From Proales similis (Eukaryota > Rotifera > Eurotatoria > Ploima > Proalidae), in the NCBI GenBank assembly GCA_019059635.1, contig JAGVRJ010000002.1, positions 3,224,001-3,288,000 on the forward strand: a stretch of DNA of 64,000 nucleotides, written 5' to 3'. This document shows, one piece after another, positions 47,565-58,176 of the stretch. Within the stretch, counting starts at the first letter, position 1. The number at the start of each line of letters is the position of its first letter. The notes under the pieces are model-generated. The model did no database searches, had not been told where the DNA came from, and saw nothing but the letters and a program-made list of their open reading frames with translations. Made by a program: the position numbers and the translations under genes.

Positions 47565-48533
47565 ATGAGCACCTCGGTTGCAAGGCGTAGTGATGACGCA
47601 GGTAATAATATTGGCTCAGGTCGGGCGGCGATAAACAGAAACGGCAGCGAGGCGCCCTCTTCGTCGTTGTCATCAGCAACTGAGAAGAAAAGCAGCGCGA
47701 ACGAGATTAACTTGCGTAATGTGCAACGCTCGGAAAAGTTCTTTAAAAAAATTCAGCAGGAGATCGAATTGAGCGAGAGAACGAGCAAGCGTACAGAGTC
47801 AGTGACTAGTCATCAGTCGAACAACGGCAAAGCGTCTAACAGCGATTCGGCAGCCGGCAAAATGGTGCGAAAAGACTCGCAGAGTTCAGAGGCGAGCAGC
47901 AACACCTCGAGCAAATCGCGATCGAAGCAGATCAATCCAAACGAGAGAAGCAATCCAGCGCATCATCAACAGCAGCAGCAGCAGCAGAACGGCGCTCGAC
48001 AACAGCGAAACTCGTCAATACCGATTTCTGTGCGAACCCTCAAGTCTGTGGACAACAACAGTCAGAGGCAGCCGACAAGCAAAAACAGTAAACCGGTTCA
48101 AAGAGATTCACGAGCCAATCAGCCCGAGTCAAGTCAACTGCGGCCCAACACAAACGCATCGAGCTTGGACAGCTCCTTAATAAATCGACGTCAATCGCAG
48201 ACTAGTGACAGCTCGTCGTCTCGTCCACTTTCCAACAAGCCGGTATTCAGCAAGTCGCTTGCAGACAAAATAGCCAACGCCCGTCAGCTTAAGATAGCCG
48301 AGGCGAGCCGCAATGCGCCGCGGACAACCAGCATCGATCTCAAAAGTAGCCAGCCGGCTAATACACGTCACGTGTCGCGAAAGTCGATCGAAGCCAGTCC
48401 GGCAAAGAGCAAAAGCGATTTGCCTCAAGCGCGAGCACCGCCCGCAAATCAATCTCCGTACGCGAGCACTAAGCCGCAGCCGAAATCTCAGAAGGCGCCC
48501 CAGCAGCCGCAGTTAAATCGAACAAGAAAGTAA
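47565..48533 (+). CDS. Disordered Ser/Gln/Arg-rich protein, unidentified
   Basis: Intronless 322-residue frame starting MSTSVARRSDDAGN. Composition is dominated by Ser, Asn, Gln, Arg and Lys, with a run of seven Gln (about 47969-47989) and a Pro/Gln-rich tail ending LNRTRK. One segment, NLRNVQRSEKFFKKIQQEIE, looks helical and is the best candidate for a conserved motif; FSKSLADKIANARQLKIAEA is a second. No signal peptide, membrane span or known domain. AATAAA at 48696-48701 follows 163 bases past the stop, and the frame stays open through non-repetitive DNA, so I accept it as coding. Possible linker or cytoskeletal protein; function unknown. Confidence 0.6.
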   Translation: MSTSVARRSDDAGNNIGSGRAAINRNGSEAPSSSLSSATEKKSSANEINLRNVQRSEKFFKKIQQEIELSERTSKRTESVTSHQSNNGKASNSDSAAGKMVRKDSQSSEASSNTSSKSRSKQINPNERSNPAHHQQQQQQQNGARQQRNSSIPISVRTLKSVDNNSQRQPTSKNSKPVQRDSRANQPESSQLRPNTNASSLDSSLINRRQSQTSDSSSSRPLSNKPVFSKSLADKIANARQLKIAEASRNAPRTTSIDLKSSQPANTRHVSRKSIEASPAKSKSDLPQARAPPANQSPYASTKPQPKSQKAPQQPQLNRTRK

Positions 48534-48790
48534 CGCTAGTTGACACACATTCATAGACGACCAAGCTGCAATTTCTCCTCACTGCTTATGACGATGCCCG
48601 CTGCGAGCCATCCGAGCTTTCGTGTTATTTAGACAAATTCAAACTCGTTCATCAACTCTGACATGTAAAATCTAATCTGAAGGCGAAGCTTGTTAAATAA
48701 ATTCTTTGAACGGTTTCAATTTTGATTTATTTTGAGAAAATCTGGTGCGGTCTGTGAGGCGATTTAGGAAAAGTTTGATCAAGCTCAACT

Positions 48791-49418
48791 TCAAACCGGC
48801 CGCCTGGACACAGCCGTGTTGAGACTCTGGTTGCGGTACATGCCCGTCTTGCCCAGCTTCTGTGTGAAGGTTCAGAATCAGACGGCGTTGTGCAACTGTT
48901 TCAAGTCGGTTGGCAACAAACCTCGGTGAAAGCGGACGATTTAGAGTAGTAGACATTCGGCATGGTGTGCACGTTCGGTCGTGTCGAACCGTAGTCCATG
49001 TTGGTGGTCTTGTAGAGAGGATTCACTTGTTTCACTGAGTAGCCGGCGAGCAGGGCTTGAGAATAGATCAGATTAGATGGGAGGTCGAGCGGGCGGTAAT
49101 TACCGGCGCTCTCGCCATCGGCCGCAAATTGTGAGGCGTCGACACAGGAGAAGACTGGATTGCCGAGCATGAAGCATTTCTGACTTGAATGCCCTGAGCC
49201 TTTAAGATTCAGCAATTTAGAACTTGGCCTTTGCCACAGTTTTATTTTTTCGCTTAAATAGACTCAGGGGCTGACAATCGACGCCTCTTTCCTGCCACCA
49301 CAAGCGGCCAGAAACAAGCAAGAGAGCCGCAATAAACAAAGAGCAGCTCACTTGGATTGTCGAATCGCTCCGGAAGATTCTTGGTGCGGTAGAAATCGCT
49401 GGTTCGCTCGCCGCTCAT
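48791..49418 (-). CDS. PIERCE1: PIERCE1-like doublet-microtubule inner protein
   Basis: Four exons (49352-49418, 49104-49199, 48922-49055, 48791-48859) give 121 residues. The start MSGERTSDFYRTKNLPERF matches PIERCE1 (ERTSDYYRVSADLPGRF), and NPLYKTTNMDYGSTRPNVHT followed by MPNVYYSKSSAF matches VYRTSNQAYGSRAPTVHEMP. The end GKTGMYRNQSLNTAVS matches GGMFRNNTLNTYLEKS (vertebrate sequences from memory). PIERCE proteins sit inside the A-tubule of motile axonemal doublets and are required for outer dynein docking and left-right patterning. Exon 2 (SGHSSQKCFMLGNPVFSC) has no counterpart I recall. Divergent from the RNF14-type gene. Confidence 0.88.
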
Positions 49419-49994
49419 TGTTGCTCGTCAGTTTTCTGTTGTTTATGTCAAATCAAATATCCCTTAGCTTTGACGAAGACTCGATTTGGCACGCAACTAT
49501 GGCAACCGTCAAATCTAGTTCACTTTGATGTGAGCTCAAAACTGTCCGATCCCCAGACTGGTTCCTCAAAAGCCAGTTATCTTGAACAAATAGCAAGTTG
49601 GCCGAACCGAGATTTTCAAGGAGCGAGATTCCCGTGACAAAAAATCAACAACTGAGATTCCCGTGACTGAATCGCTCCGGTCCAAGTTCATGTAAGACAC
49701 TGTGTGTATTAAACTCGGACCGGATTAAATTGGAACGAGCTGAGACTAATTGTAGCACATTTCTGTCTCTAGCTTATCTATGACAAACTAAGAGAAGAAG
49801 CTCTGGTTGCCGATGGGTTCATCGCTCAAGGCCAACGTTTGACATTTTCTCTTTCATCTACAGACAGGTTTATTGCAGGCGATTGCGCAATTTCAGTTTC
49901 ATTAATGAATGCATAAGTAAAATATGAAGGAGATGAAGTCGAATCAACCGAATGCGGGCGAGAGCTGAGAGAAAATATCAAGAAAATCGAAACA
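49419..49994. promoter_or_regulatory. Shared upstream region of PIERCE1 and RNF14-type gene
   Basis: 576 bases between divergent starts. The phrase GAGATTCCCGTGACAAAAAA / GAGATTCCCGTGACTGAATC repeats imperfectly at about 49624-49670. No ORF of interest. Confidence 0.35.
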
Positions 49995-52003
49995 ATGGCC
50001 GAGGCGAGTGAAGAAGAAGAAACCACCAACTGGCAGGATTTCATGGATAACTTGATCGAGCAGCGACAAGAGGTGAGCAACTCGTCTTACGCCTTCGTCT
50101 TAGACAATCAAACTGAAGCAAAGGGGTTCAAGGTCGAAGCGCTTCAATCATTCTATGAAAACACTTGTCAATTTGAAATCGTTCAGGAAGCAGACGAGCA
50201 TTTGGGATCTAAATTCATTCTTAAAGTAATTGCTCTTGTGCCTTTGAATTGTGGCAAAGTAGTTGATTGCGTTTAGATTCAAGTCGAGGTTGAAGTGGGC
50301 AAGGCACCTTGCCAATTGGAAATACGTTGCCTCGATTTGGCCGAAGCGACCGGGACCACCGACATCCGATTGGCGCAAAACCTGAGCCGATCGGTGTCCG
50401 GCCGATGTCTTGTATCTCAATTGAACTGCAACTATCTGCCTCCAATCGAACTAACTCTAATCCTGCCTTCGACTTATCCGTCTCTGACTCCGCCGACAAT
50501 CGAGATTCATTGCAGTTGGCTCAGCTCAACTCAACTTGACGCGCTGGGCACACAGCTCTGCAGCTTGTGGGCTGAGTACTCCCAAATGCCAATTGTGTTC
50601 ACCTGGATCGACTGGCTGAGTCAGAATGCGATCGAACACTTGTCGATGAGATTAGATCCGAGCACAGTGATCTTGAGACCGGACCTGGTCGACGCCGAGC
50701 CCCCAAACACAAATTCGGTGCAAAAGTCAAGGAATTCGTCGAGCTTTACCAGCATGGGCGAATTGATTTACGAGATATTGCTTAATGAGCGGATTCAGGA
50801 GCAAAAGAAATTCAACTGCCAGCCTCAGAACTGCTTAATCTGCTTCGACGAAAAGCTTGGCCGAGAGTTTTTCCGTCTCGACAAGTGTAGACATCATTTT
50901 TGCTTCGACTGTTTGAGTGAAATGTGCCGAATGCACGTGAAAGACGGAACGGTCCAGCTCTTAAAGTAAACGCTCATTTGACCAGTTGGGCCAGCCGTTG
51001 AGCTTGATCTAACCGAATCGGACTGAAAGGTGCCCAGACAACGATTGCGACCAGTTTGTTGATGTACATGTGATGCAGCAAGTTCTGGACGCCGAAGAGC
51101 TTGAGCGCTGGGATCGTCTCACTCTGCAAAGGGCCTTGGATCTTATGGAGGACATAATCTACTGCCCGAAATGCGCCTATCCGATCACCATAGACGGAAC
51201 TGATCGCCATGCCTTCTGCATGCAGTGCAACATCGACTATTGCCAAGAATGCAAGGACGTCTGGCACTCTGTAAGAGCATTCTTTTGCCTTTGATCCACG
51301 AGCTAAGGGCGACTCTCTGCTCGAATAGGGGCCGTGTCAGAGCGAAGAGGAAAAAATCCAAACCAAACTGACCAGATTGAATTTGGATCTAAAATCGATT
51401 GCGAACATGAGCGATGAGGAGTTGAGGAAGCACTTTAAAAACGTCTCATTTGCGCGACAGCTGAAGCAAAAGTCAAAAGAGTTGGACGAAAAAAGCGCTC
51501 AATGACCGGCTCATGAGCAAATACCTCAAGTGTCCTTCGTGCCAAGTGCCGATTGAAAAGGTTTCCGGCTGCAACAAAGTAACGTGCAGGTGCGGCCAGG
51601 TGATGTGCTACGTGTGCGGAAAAGCTATAAAAGGCTACGACCACTTCACACCGAGCGGATGTCAGCTTCATTCGAATGAAGAGTACGTTCGCAATCCTTA
51701 TATGAACCGGCCGCAGCATGAGGTAGGCGAGGAGCAATGCCAAGTGCGTTTGTGTTAAATGGTAAATATTTTCAAAACAAGGCGCAGGCAGCTGTCGAGC
51801 GCATTCTGGCCGTCATGCCTCAGCATCGAAGCAAGGCCAAAGCGTGTCCGAGCTGCGGACAGCTGAACATAAAATTGGACAACAACAACCACCTCAAATG
51901 CTGGCAGTGCACCACAAACTTTTGCTATAGCTGCATGTCTCGAATAGTCGGCAAGATAACGAATCACTATCGAAATTCAGGCTGCAAACAACACTCGGAC
52001 TAG
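49995..52003 (+). pseudogene. RNF14: RNF14-type RBR E3 ubiquitin ligase, copy 1, frameshifted in exon 5
   Basis: Exons 49995-50072, 50133-50225, 50277-50965, 51030-51270, 51329-51722, 51788-52003. An N-terminal RWD domain (VEALQSFYE, YPSLTPPTIEIHC) is followed by RING1 (CLICFDEKLG, CRHHFCFDCLSEMC), IBR (CPKCAYPITIDGTDRHAFC), and RING2/Rcat (CPSC, VSGCNKVTCRCGQ) with a further Cys-rich tail (CWQCTTNFCYSC). RBR ligases pass ubiquitin through the RING2 catalytic Cys. An A run at 51489-51494 has six A where copy 2 has five, shifting frame to TGA at 51503-51505 and removing RING2. Without it the protein would be 569 residues. Only this copy has exon 1 (MAEASEEEETTNWQ). Real lesion or sequencing error cannot be distinguished. 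Confidence 0.8.
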
Positions 52004-53574
52004 GGCGCTTTATGGCTCACGTACTTATTAGAATAGATTGCAGTGTGAGAACGTTTCTCTTGGCGTCTTGGCCGCCTTTTGTTATTTTTTGTTTGTTTTC
52101 TTCTAATAAATTGAACTCAAAGAATTAAAGAAACCACTCGATCGATTTGATATTCTCAAGGGGTTAAGTCGAACGAGCGAGAAGAAGAAAGCAATCTATT
52201 TTTAAAGACGAGTCCAAATAAGCTCAGATACCAAGCAAATGAGGTGAGGATCGATCAAGATAAGACTTTAACGCTTCGGTGCGCAATGCCGCATGAGCCC
52301 GAAAAGAAAGCCAATAGTGATGAGCATTGAGCGTAAAGCGTCAAGCGTAATTAAAACGCCGCATCTATTACCAAACTCAATTCAAAACTCTCGTCAAATA
52401 GTTTTGGAGCAACGTTGCATCACGCTAAGGGAACGCTTCCAGATTGTTTTTGCGCTTCAACTTCCAGCCCGACGGAGATAAAAATGGGAGCGAAGACGAC
52501 AAAGGCCATGCCTCAAACTGAAGATAATAAAGCCAATCGAAAAATGAGACACGGCTATGAAATGTACTCTGCACCTCAACATTATGGCCAGCAGCATCGC
52601 GCCCCTGAACGATTCTACAGCGCACCGCCAGCAGCTCAAGCAGAAGGAGGCCATATGATGGCCGAGCAAAGCCGCTTGAACATTCGAGACGAAATGAAGT
52701 CTCACGAGCCATTCGTTCCGGTTGACAACAGCCAAACGAGTCTTATGCCCTCGCATTATTTTGACGATCTGCACAACTACGCCGACCATACTTTTCCGGT
52801 CACGCCGTTTGAGCGCTACGAGCTACAGAGACAAAGAGGACCAGGTGACTAATCCCTGCTGATTTAATTTCCGACTGAAAGGTTTAAAGCTTTGACCATT
52901 GTAGCAAATCGCCATCCCTCGTTCTACAATCAATCATACAAGCCAATGCCAGTTCCAGAGCCAGCTCAAGCACCTCCACAACTGCCAGTCCAGCAGGCTT
53001 TACAAGAACGAAGCTGCCAACAGGACTACCAGCTACAACCTCACATCGGGGAAGTCTGTTTTGAAGTCGAAGACTCGTGGGATCCCTATTACAGTGAACG
53101 AGACGCTTATTATGGCCATCAAAGATTTGGATTTGGCACGAATATGCCATTTGCCGGCATGAGAAGCAGAGAGCAGCCGAAAAAAAAGGGCCTCTCGTTT
53201 TTAAACAAGAAAGCCAAGGCTAGTCCGGCCAGAGCCACTCTTCAAGAGCTCTACAATTTGAGCCCTTCCGAGGTAGAATATTTGGAAAGGACGTTCAACC
53301 AAAACAGCGGCATGGACCGTATGCTCAACTTTCAAGAGTTTATCAGAGTTTTCGGCCAATTAAGACCTGACTTCCGCGGACCGAACGTGATTGAGGCCGC
53401 AGAGAGAGCGTTCATGGCCAGCGACACGAATCAGGACGGTCTAATAGACTTTGACGAGTTCTTGATCGCTTACTGTCTTGGAAAATACCAAAATGCACCG
53501 GCGAGACGAGGCATGGCCGACCGACTTCCACTACGACGCTATTCTTCCCTGCCGCCTACTCCTCAATACAGACA
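50121..53574 (+). repeat. Tandem duplication, copy 1 (3454 bases)
   Basis: Direct repeat of 53575-57027. All open frames in the two copies are identical except around one A in the run at 51489-51494. The left edge is in RNF14 intron 1, 12 bases before exon 2; the right edge is in the last exon of the EF-hand gene. A CA dinucleotide is shared at both breakpoints. Confidence 0.95.
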
Positions 53575-53683
53575 AAGGGGTTCAAGGTCGAAGCGCTTCA
53601 ATCATTCTATGAAAACACTTGTCAATTTGAAATCGTTCAGGAAGCAGACGAGCATTTGGGATCTAAATTCATTCTTAAAGTAA
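52484..53683 (+). pseudogene. Myristoylated EF-hand protein, copy 1, 3' end replaced
   Basis: Exons 52484-52844 and 52905 onward. Identical to the intact copy at 55937-57178 as far as TPQYRQ, where the duplication junction (53574/53575) replaces the true C-terminus by antisense-free read-through into RNF14 intron 1 and exon 2 in another frame. This adds about 38 foreign residues (RGSRSKRFNHSM, then VNLKSFRK) and stops at 53683. The EF-hand and N-terminal myristoylation motif are retained, so a stable chimeric protein is possible. It has lost its own poly(A) region, and a transcript would run into RNF14 copy 2. Confidence 0.85.
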
Positions 53684-56600
53684 TTGCTCTTGTGCCTTTG
53701 AATTGTGGCAAAGTAGTTGATTGCGTTTAGATTCAAGTCGAGGTTGAAGTGGGCAAGGCACCTTGCCAATTGGAAATACGTTGCCTCGATTTGGCCGAAG
53801 CGACCGGGACCACCGACATCCGATTGGCGCAAAACCTGAGCCGATCGGTGTCCGGCCGATGTCTTGTATCTCAATTGAACTGCAACTATCTGCCTCCAAT
53901 CGAACTAACTCTAATCCTGCCTTCGACTTATCCGTCTCTGACTCCGCCGACAATCGAGATTCATTGCAGTTGGCTCAGCTCAACTCAACTTGACGCGCTG
54001 GGCACACAGCTCTGCAGCTTGTGGGCTGAGTACTCCCAAATGCCAATTGTGTTCACCTGGATCGACTGGCTGAGTCAGAATGCGATCGAACACTTGTCGA
54101 TGAGATTAGATCCGAGCACAGTGATCTTGAGACCGGACCTGGTCGACGCCGAGCCCCCAAACACAAATTCGGTGCAAAAGTCAAGGAATTCGTCGAGCTT
54201 TACCAGCATGGGCGAATTGATTTACGAGATATTGCTTAATGAGCGGATTCAGGAGCAAAAGAAATTCAACTGCCAGCCTCAGAACTGCTTAATCTGCTTC
54301 GACGAAAAGCTTGGCCGAGAGTTTTTCCGTCTCGACAAGTGTAGACATCATTTTTGCTTCGACTGTTTGAGTGAAATGTGCCGAATGCACGTGAAAGACG
54401 GAACGGTCCAGCTCTTAAAGTAAACGCTCATTTGACCAGTTGGGCCAGCCGTTGAGCTTGATCTAACCGAATCGGACTGAAAGGTGCCCAGACAACGATT
54501 GCGACCAGTTTGTTGATGTACATGTGATGCAGCAAGTTCTGGACGCCGAAGAGCTTGAGCGCTGGGATCGTCTCACTCTGCAAAGGGCCTTGGATCTTAT
54601 GGAGGACATAATCTACTGCCCGAAATGCGCCTATCCGATCACCATAGACGGAACTGATCGCCATGCCTTCTGCATGCAGTGCAACATCGACTATTGCCAA
54701 GAATGCAAGGACGTCTGGCACTCTGTAAGAGCATTCTTTTGCCTTTGATCCACGAGCTAAGGGCGACTCTCTGCTCGAATAGGGGCCGTGTCAGAGCGAA
54801 GAGGAAAAAATCCAAACCAAACTGACCAGATTGAATTTGGATCTAAAATCGATTGCGAACATGAGCGATGAGGAGTTGAGGAAGCACTTTAAAAACGTCT
54901 CATTTGCGCGACAGCTGAAGCAAAAGTCAAAAGAGTTGGACGAAAAAGCGCTCAATGACCGGCTCATGAGCAAATACCTCAAGTGTCCTTCGTGCCAAGT
55001 GCCGATTGAAAAGGTTTCCGGCTGCAACAAAGTAACGTGCAGGTGCGGCCAGGTGATGTGCTACGTGTGCGGAAAAGCTATAAAAGGCTACGACCACTTC
55101 ACACCGAGCGGATGTCAGCTTCATTCGAATGAAGAGTACGTTCGCAATCCTTATATGAACCGGCCGCAGCATGAGGTAGGCGAGGAGCAATGCCAAGTGC
55201 GTTTGTGTTAAATGGTAAATATTTTCAAAACAAGGCGCAGGCAGCTGTCGAGCGCATTCTGGCCGTCATGCCTCAGCATCGAAGCAAGGCCAAAGCGTGT
55301 CCGAGCTGCGGACAGCTGAACATAAAATTGGACAACAACAACCACCTCAAATGCTGGCAGTGCACCACAAACTTTTGCTATAGCTGCATGTCTCGAATAG
55401 TCGGCAAGATAACGAATCACTATCGAAATTCAGGCTGCAAACAACACTCGGACTAGGGCGCTTTATGGCTCACGTACTTATTAGAATAGATTGCAGTGTG
55501 AGAACGTTTCTCTTGGCGTCTTGGCCGCCTTTTGTTATTTTTTGTTTGTTTTCTTCTAATAAATTGAACTCAAAGAATTAAAGAAACCACTCGATCGATT
55601 TGATATTCTCAAGGGGTTAAGTCGAACGAGCGAGAAGAAGAAAGCAATCTATTTTTAAAGACGAGTCCAAATAAGCTCAGATACCAAGCAAATGAGGTGA
55701 GGATCGATCAAGATAAGACTTTAACGCTTCGGTGCGCAATGCCGCATGAGCCCGAAAAGAAAGCCAATAGTGATGAGCATTGAGCGTAAAGCGTCAAGCG
55801 TAATTAAAACGCCGCATCTATTACCAAACTCAATTCAAAACTCTCGTCAAATAGTTTTGGAGCAACGTTGCATCACGCTAAGGGAACGCTTCCAGATTGT
55901 TTTTGCGCTTCAACTTCCAGCCCGACGGAGATAAAAATGGGAGCGAAGACGACAAAGGCCATGCCTCAAACTGAAGATAATAAAGCCAATCGAAAAATGA
56001 GACACGGCTATGAAATGTACTCTGCACCTCAACATTATGGCCAGCAGCATCGCGCCCCTGAACGATTCTACAGCGCACCGCCAGCAGCTCAAGCAGAAGG
56101 AGGCCATATGATGGCCGAGCAAAGCCGCTTGAACATTCGAGACGAAATGAAGTCTCACGAGCCATTCGTTCCGGTTGACAACAGCCAAACGAGTCTTATG
56201 CCCTCGCATTATTTTGACGATCTGCACAACTACGCCGACCATACTTTTCCGGTCACGCCGTTTGAGCGCTACGAGCTACAGAGACAAAGAGGACCAGGTG
56301 ACTAATCCCTGCTGATTTAATTTCCGACTGAAAGGTTTAAAGCTTTGACCATTGTAGCAAATCGCCATCCCTCGTTCTACAATCAATCATACAAGCCAAT
56401 GCCAGTTCCAGAGCCAGCTCAAGCACCTCCACAACTGCCAGTCCAGCAGGCTTTACAAGAACGAAGCTGCCAACAGGACTACCAGCTACAACCTCACATC
56501 GGGGAAGTCTGTTTTGAAGTCGAAGACTCGTGGGATCCCTATTACAGTGAACGAGACGCTTATTATGGCCATCAAAGATTTGGATTTGGCACGAATATGC

Positions 56601-57027
56601 CATTTGCCGGCATGAGAAGCAGAGAGCAGCCGAAAAAAAAGGGCCTCTCGTTTTTAAACAAGAAAGCCAAGGCTAGTCCGGCCAGAGCCACTCTTCAAGA
56701 GCTCTACAATTTGAGCCCTTCCGAGGTAGAATATTTGGAAAGGACGTTCAACCAAAACAGCGGCATGGACCGTATGCTCAACTTTCAAGAGTTTATCAGA
56801 GTTTTCGGCCAATTAAGACCTGACTTCCGCGGACCGAACGTGATTGAGGCCGCAGAGAGAGCGTTCATGGCCAGCGACACGAATCAGGACGGTCTAATAG
56901 ACTTTGACGAGTTCTTGATCGCTTACTGTCTTGGAAAATACCAAAATGCACCGGCGAGACGAGGCATGGCCGACCGACTTCCACTACGACGCTATTCTTC
57001 CCTGCCGCCTACTCCTCAATACAGACA
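53575..57027 (+). repeat. Tandem duplication, copy 2 (3453 bases)
   Basis: Direct repeat of 50121-53574, one base shorter owing to five A instead of six at 54943-54947. It follows copy 1 immediately with no spacer, typical of a head-to-tail duplication. Confidence 0.95.
53587..55456 (+). pseudogene. RNF14: RNF14-type RBR ligase, copy 2, lacks exon 1 but intact catalytic part
   Basis: Exons corresponding to 2-6 of copy 1: 53587-53679, 53731-54419, 54484-54724, 54783-55175, 55241-55456. The frame is continuous through RWD, RING1, IBR and RING2 because the A run has five A. Exon 1 with the start ATG is missing, since the duplication begins in intron 1. There is no promoter other than EF-hand copy 1 DNA upstream. 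An in-frame internal ATG (MGKAPCQLEIR at 53749) could start a product lacking part of RWD. Splicing from copy-1 exons into copy-2 exon 5 would rebuild a full ligase; that is speculative. AATAAA at 55558-55563 is kept. Confidence 0.8.
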
Positions 57028-57178
57028 GCCCTCAGCTTATCGTCCTCGGCCCGCTTACCGATCGCCAGCCGAAGAGTTCTACTCGAGACAATCGATTGCT
57101 CTTGTCGACTCCATAAACGATCCAACCTATGCTCCGTACTATGACTCCTACATTAGACATCCGGCGCTCAGAAATTAA
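55937..57178 (+). CDS. EF-hand protein with N-myristoylation motif, complete copy
   Basis: Exons 55937-56297 and 56358-57178 give 393 residues. MGAKTTK fits the N-myristoylation consensus (Gly2, Thr6, Lys nearby). The next 220 residues are Tyr/Pro/Gln-rich and disordered (RFYSAPPAAQ, EPAQAPPQLPVQQ). An EF-hand pair follows: a degenerate loop in FNQNSGMDRMLNFQEF, then a canonical loop DTNQDGLIDFDEF with D, N, D, D and E at Ca-ligand positions. The tail is Tyr/Arg-rich (YRPRPAYRSPAEEFYSRQ). It probably binds Ca2+ at membranes; no family recognised. Two possible poly(A) signals lie at 57268-57273 and 57383-57388. Its start region is inside the tandem duplication; only the last 150 bases of coding sequence are unique. 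Confidence 0.75.
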
Positions 57179-57608
57179 TATTTTTCAGCACCTGAGCAAG
57201 GCTTCTGCTCTTCAGCCTTTCTCAGGCAATTAGCTTGTTAAAATTTTTTTGTTTCTTTTTTTCTAAAAATAAAAAAAGAAGAAGAAGAAGAAAAAAAAGG
57301 CTCGAGAAAAAGAAGAGACAGGCACTCAGGTGTAAAATAGAGAGAAAGGGACGCTGTTTGAACTGTCATTTAAAATATTTCGAATAAATTGAGAAGAAAG
57401 CCAAACGCGTTGGTTTAATTAAACTCGTCACGATGTAGTCTTATCTGATTGGGCGATCTGTTCGATCGATCTTTTAATTGATGCACCTTTTTGGCGTCTT
57501 GCGTCATTTAGTTGATTGTTAACGCCAAGCAAGCGAAAACAACGCTTCTCGCGTGCCCCTATAAATTCGACACATTAAGCTTGGCATTTCACATCATCGC
57601 TGTAGAAA
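57179..57608. other. 3' UTR of EF-hand gene and promoter of next gene
   Basis: Contains GAA-rich repeats (about 57274-57300) and AATAAA at 57268-57273 and 57383-57388. No coding exon seen. Confidence 0.5.
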
Positions 57609-57899
57609 ATGGGAAGCAAAAAATCAAAAGGAGCCGACAAAGTAAAAGAGGCGCAAGATCGCTACGAGACATTGGAGTATTACTATCCGCACAGTCGAAT
57701 TCATCCGCCATACGATGACTATTATCCGGAGGAGGGCTATGGCGCTGGTCCACGAACCGTGTGCTACACCGAATACCCGCCGCCACCACCTCGGCCTCAG
57801 AGAGTTTGCTACGATGTTCCGATGGCGCCACCTCCACCGCCGCCGCATAGACGCGTCTGCACCATGAAAGCCTGCCGACCTGTAGTAGTTGAATATTAG
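57609..57899 (+). CDS. Small Tyr/Pro-rich protein with myristoylation motif
   Basis: Single-exon frame of 96 residues. MGSKKSKGADK is a strong N-myristoylation motif (Gly2, Ser6) with a basic patch as in Src-type anchors. The rest is Tyr/Pro-rich: LEYYYPHSRIHPPYDDYYPE, two polyproline runs (YPPPPPRP and APPPPPPHRR) that could bind SH3 or WW domains, and four spaced Cys. No homolog recognised. Architecture resembles the N-terminal part of the adjacent EF-hand protein (MGxKxxK, then Tyr/Pro-rich). AATAAA at 58032-58037 lies 132 bases past the stop. Confidence 0.65.
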   Translation: MGSKKSKGADKVKEAQDRYETLEYYYPHSRIHPPYDDYYPEEGYGAGPRTVCYTEYPPPPPRPQRVCYDVPMAPPPPPPHRRVCTMKACRPVVVEY

Positions 57900-58176
57900 T
57901 CTCATATACCCGGCTCCTGAATCTACTCTCCTGCACGCCTCGCCTTCGAATCAGCCCCACACTCGTCTGAAAGTTTCTAGACCACTCTTTGCTCCTTTAT
58001 GAATAGCTTTTCTTCTCAATTTACCCACCCAAATAAACTCGGCTCTCATGCAAATTGTGTTTTTAACTCGGGAAAGAGTTGCAAGTGTCGCTCTTGTGGT
58101 CTCTTGCTTTTTTATTGAAAGCTCGACACGGCCGTGAACAATCAAGTGGCTTTAGAAATCAAATGGCTTAAAGCGG

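Noticed and set aside
47248-47679. 143-codon minus-strand frame before the disordered-protein gene
   Set aside because: Contains a translated poly(A)/T run (FFFFFF) and overlaps the better-supported plus-strand gene.
50295-50969. Separate 224-residue gene starting MGKAPCQLEIR in each duplicated copy
   Set aside because: It is exon 3 of the RNF14-type gene; flanking exons join in frame and complete RWD and RING1.
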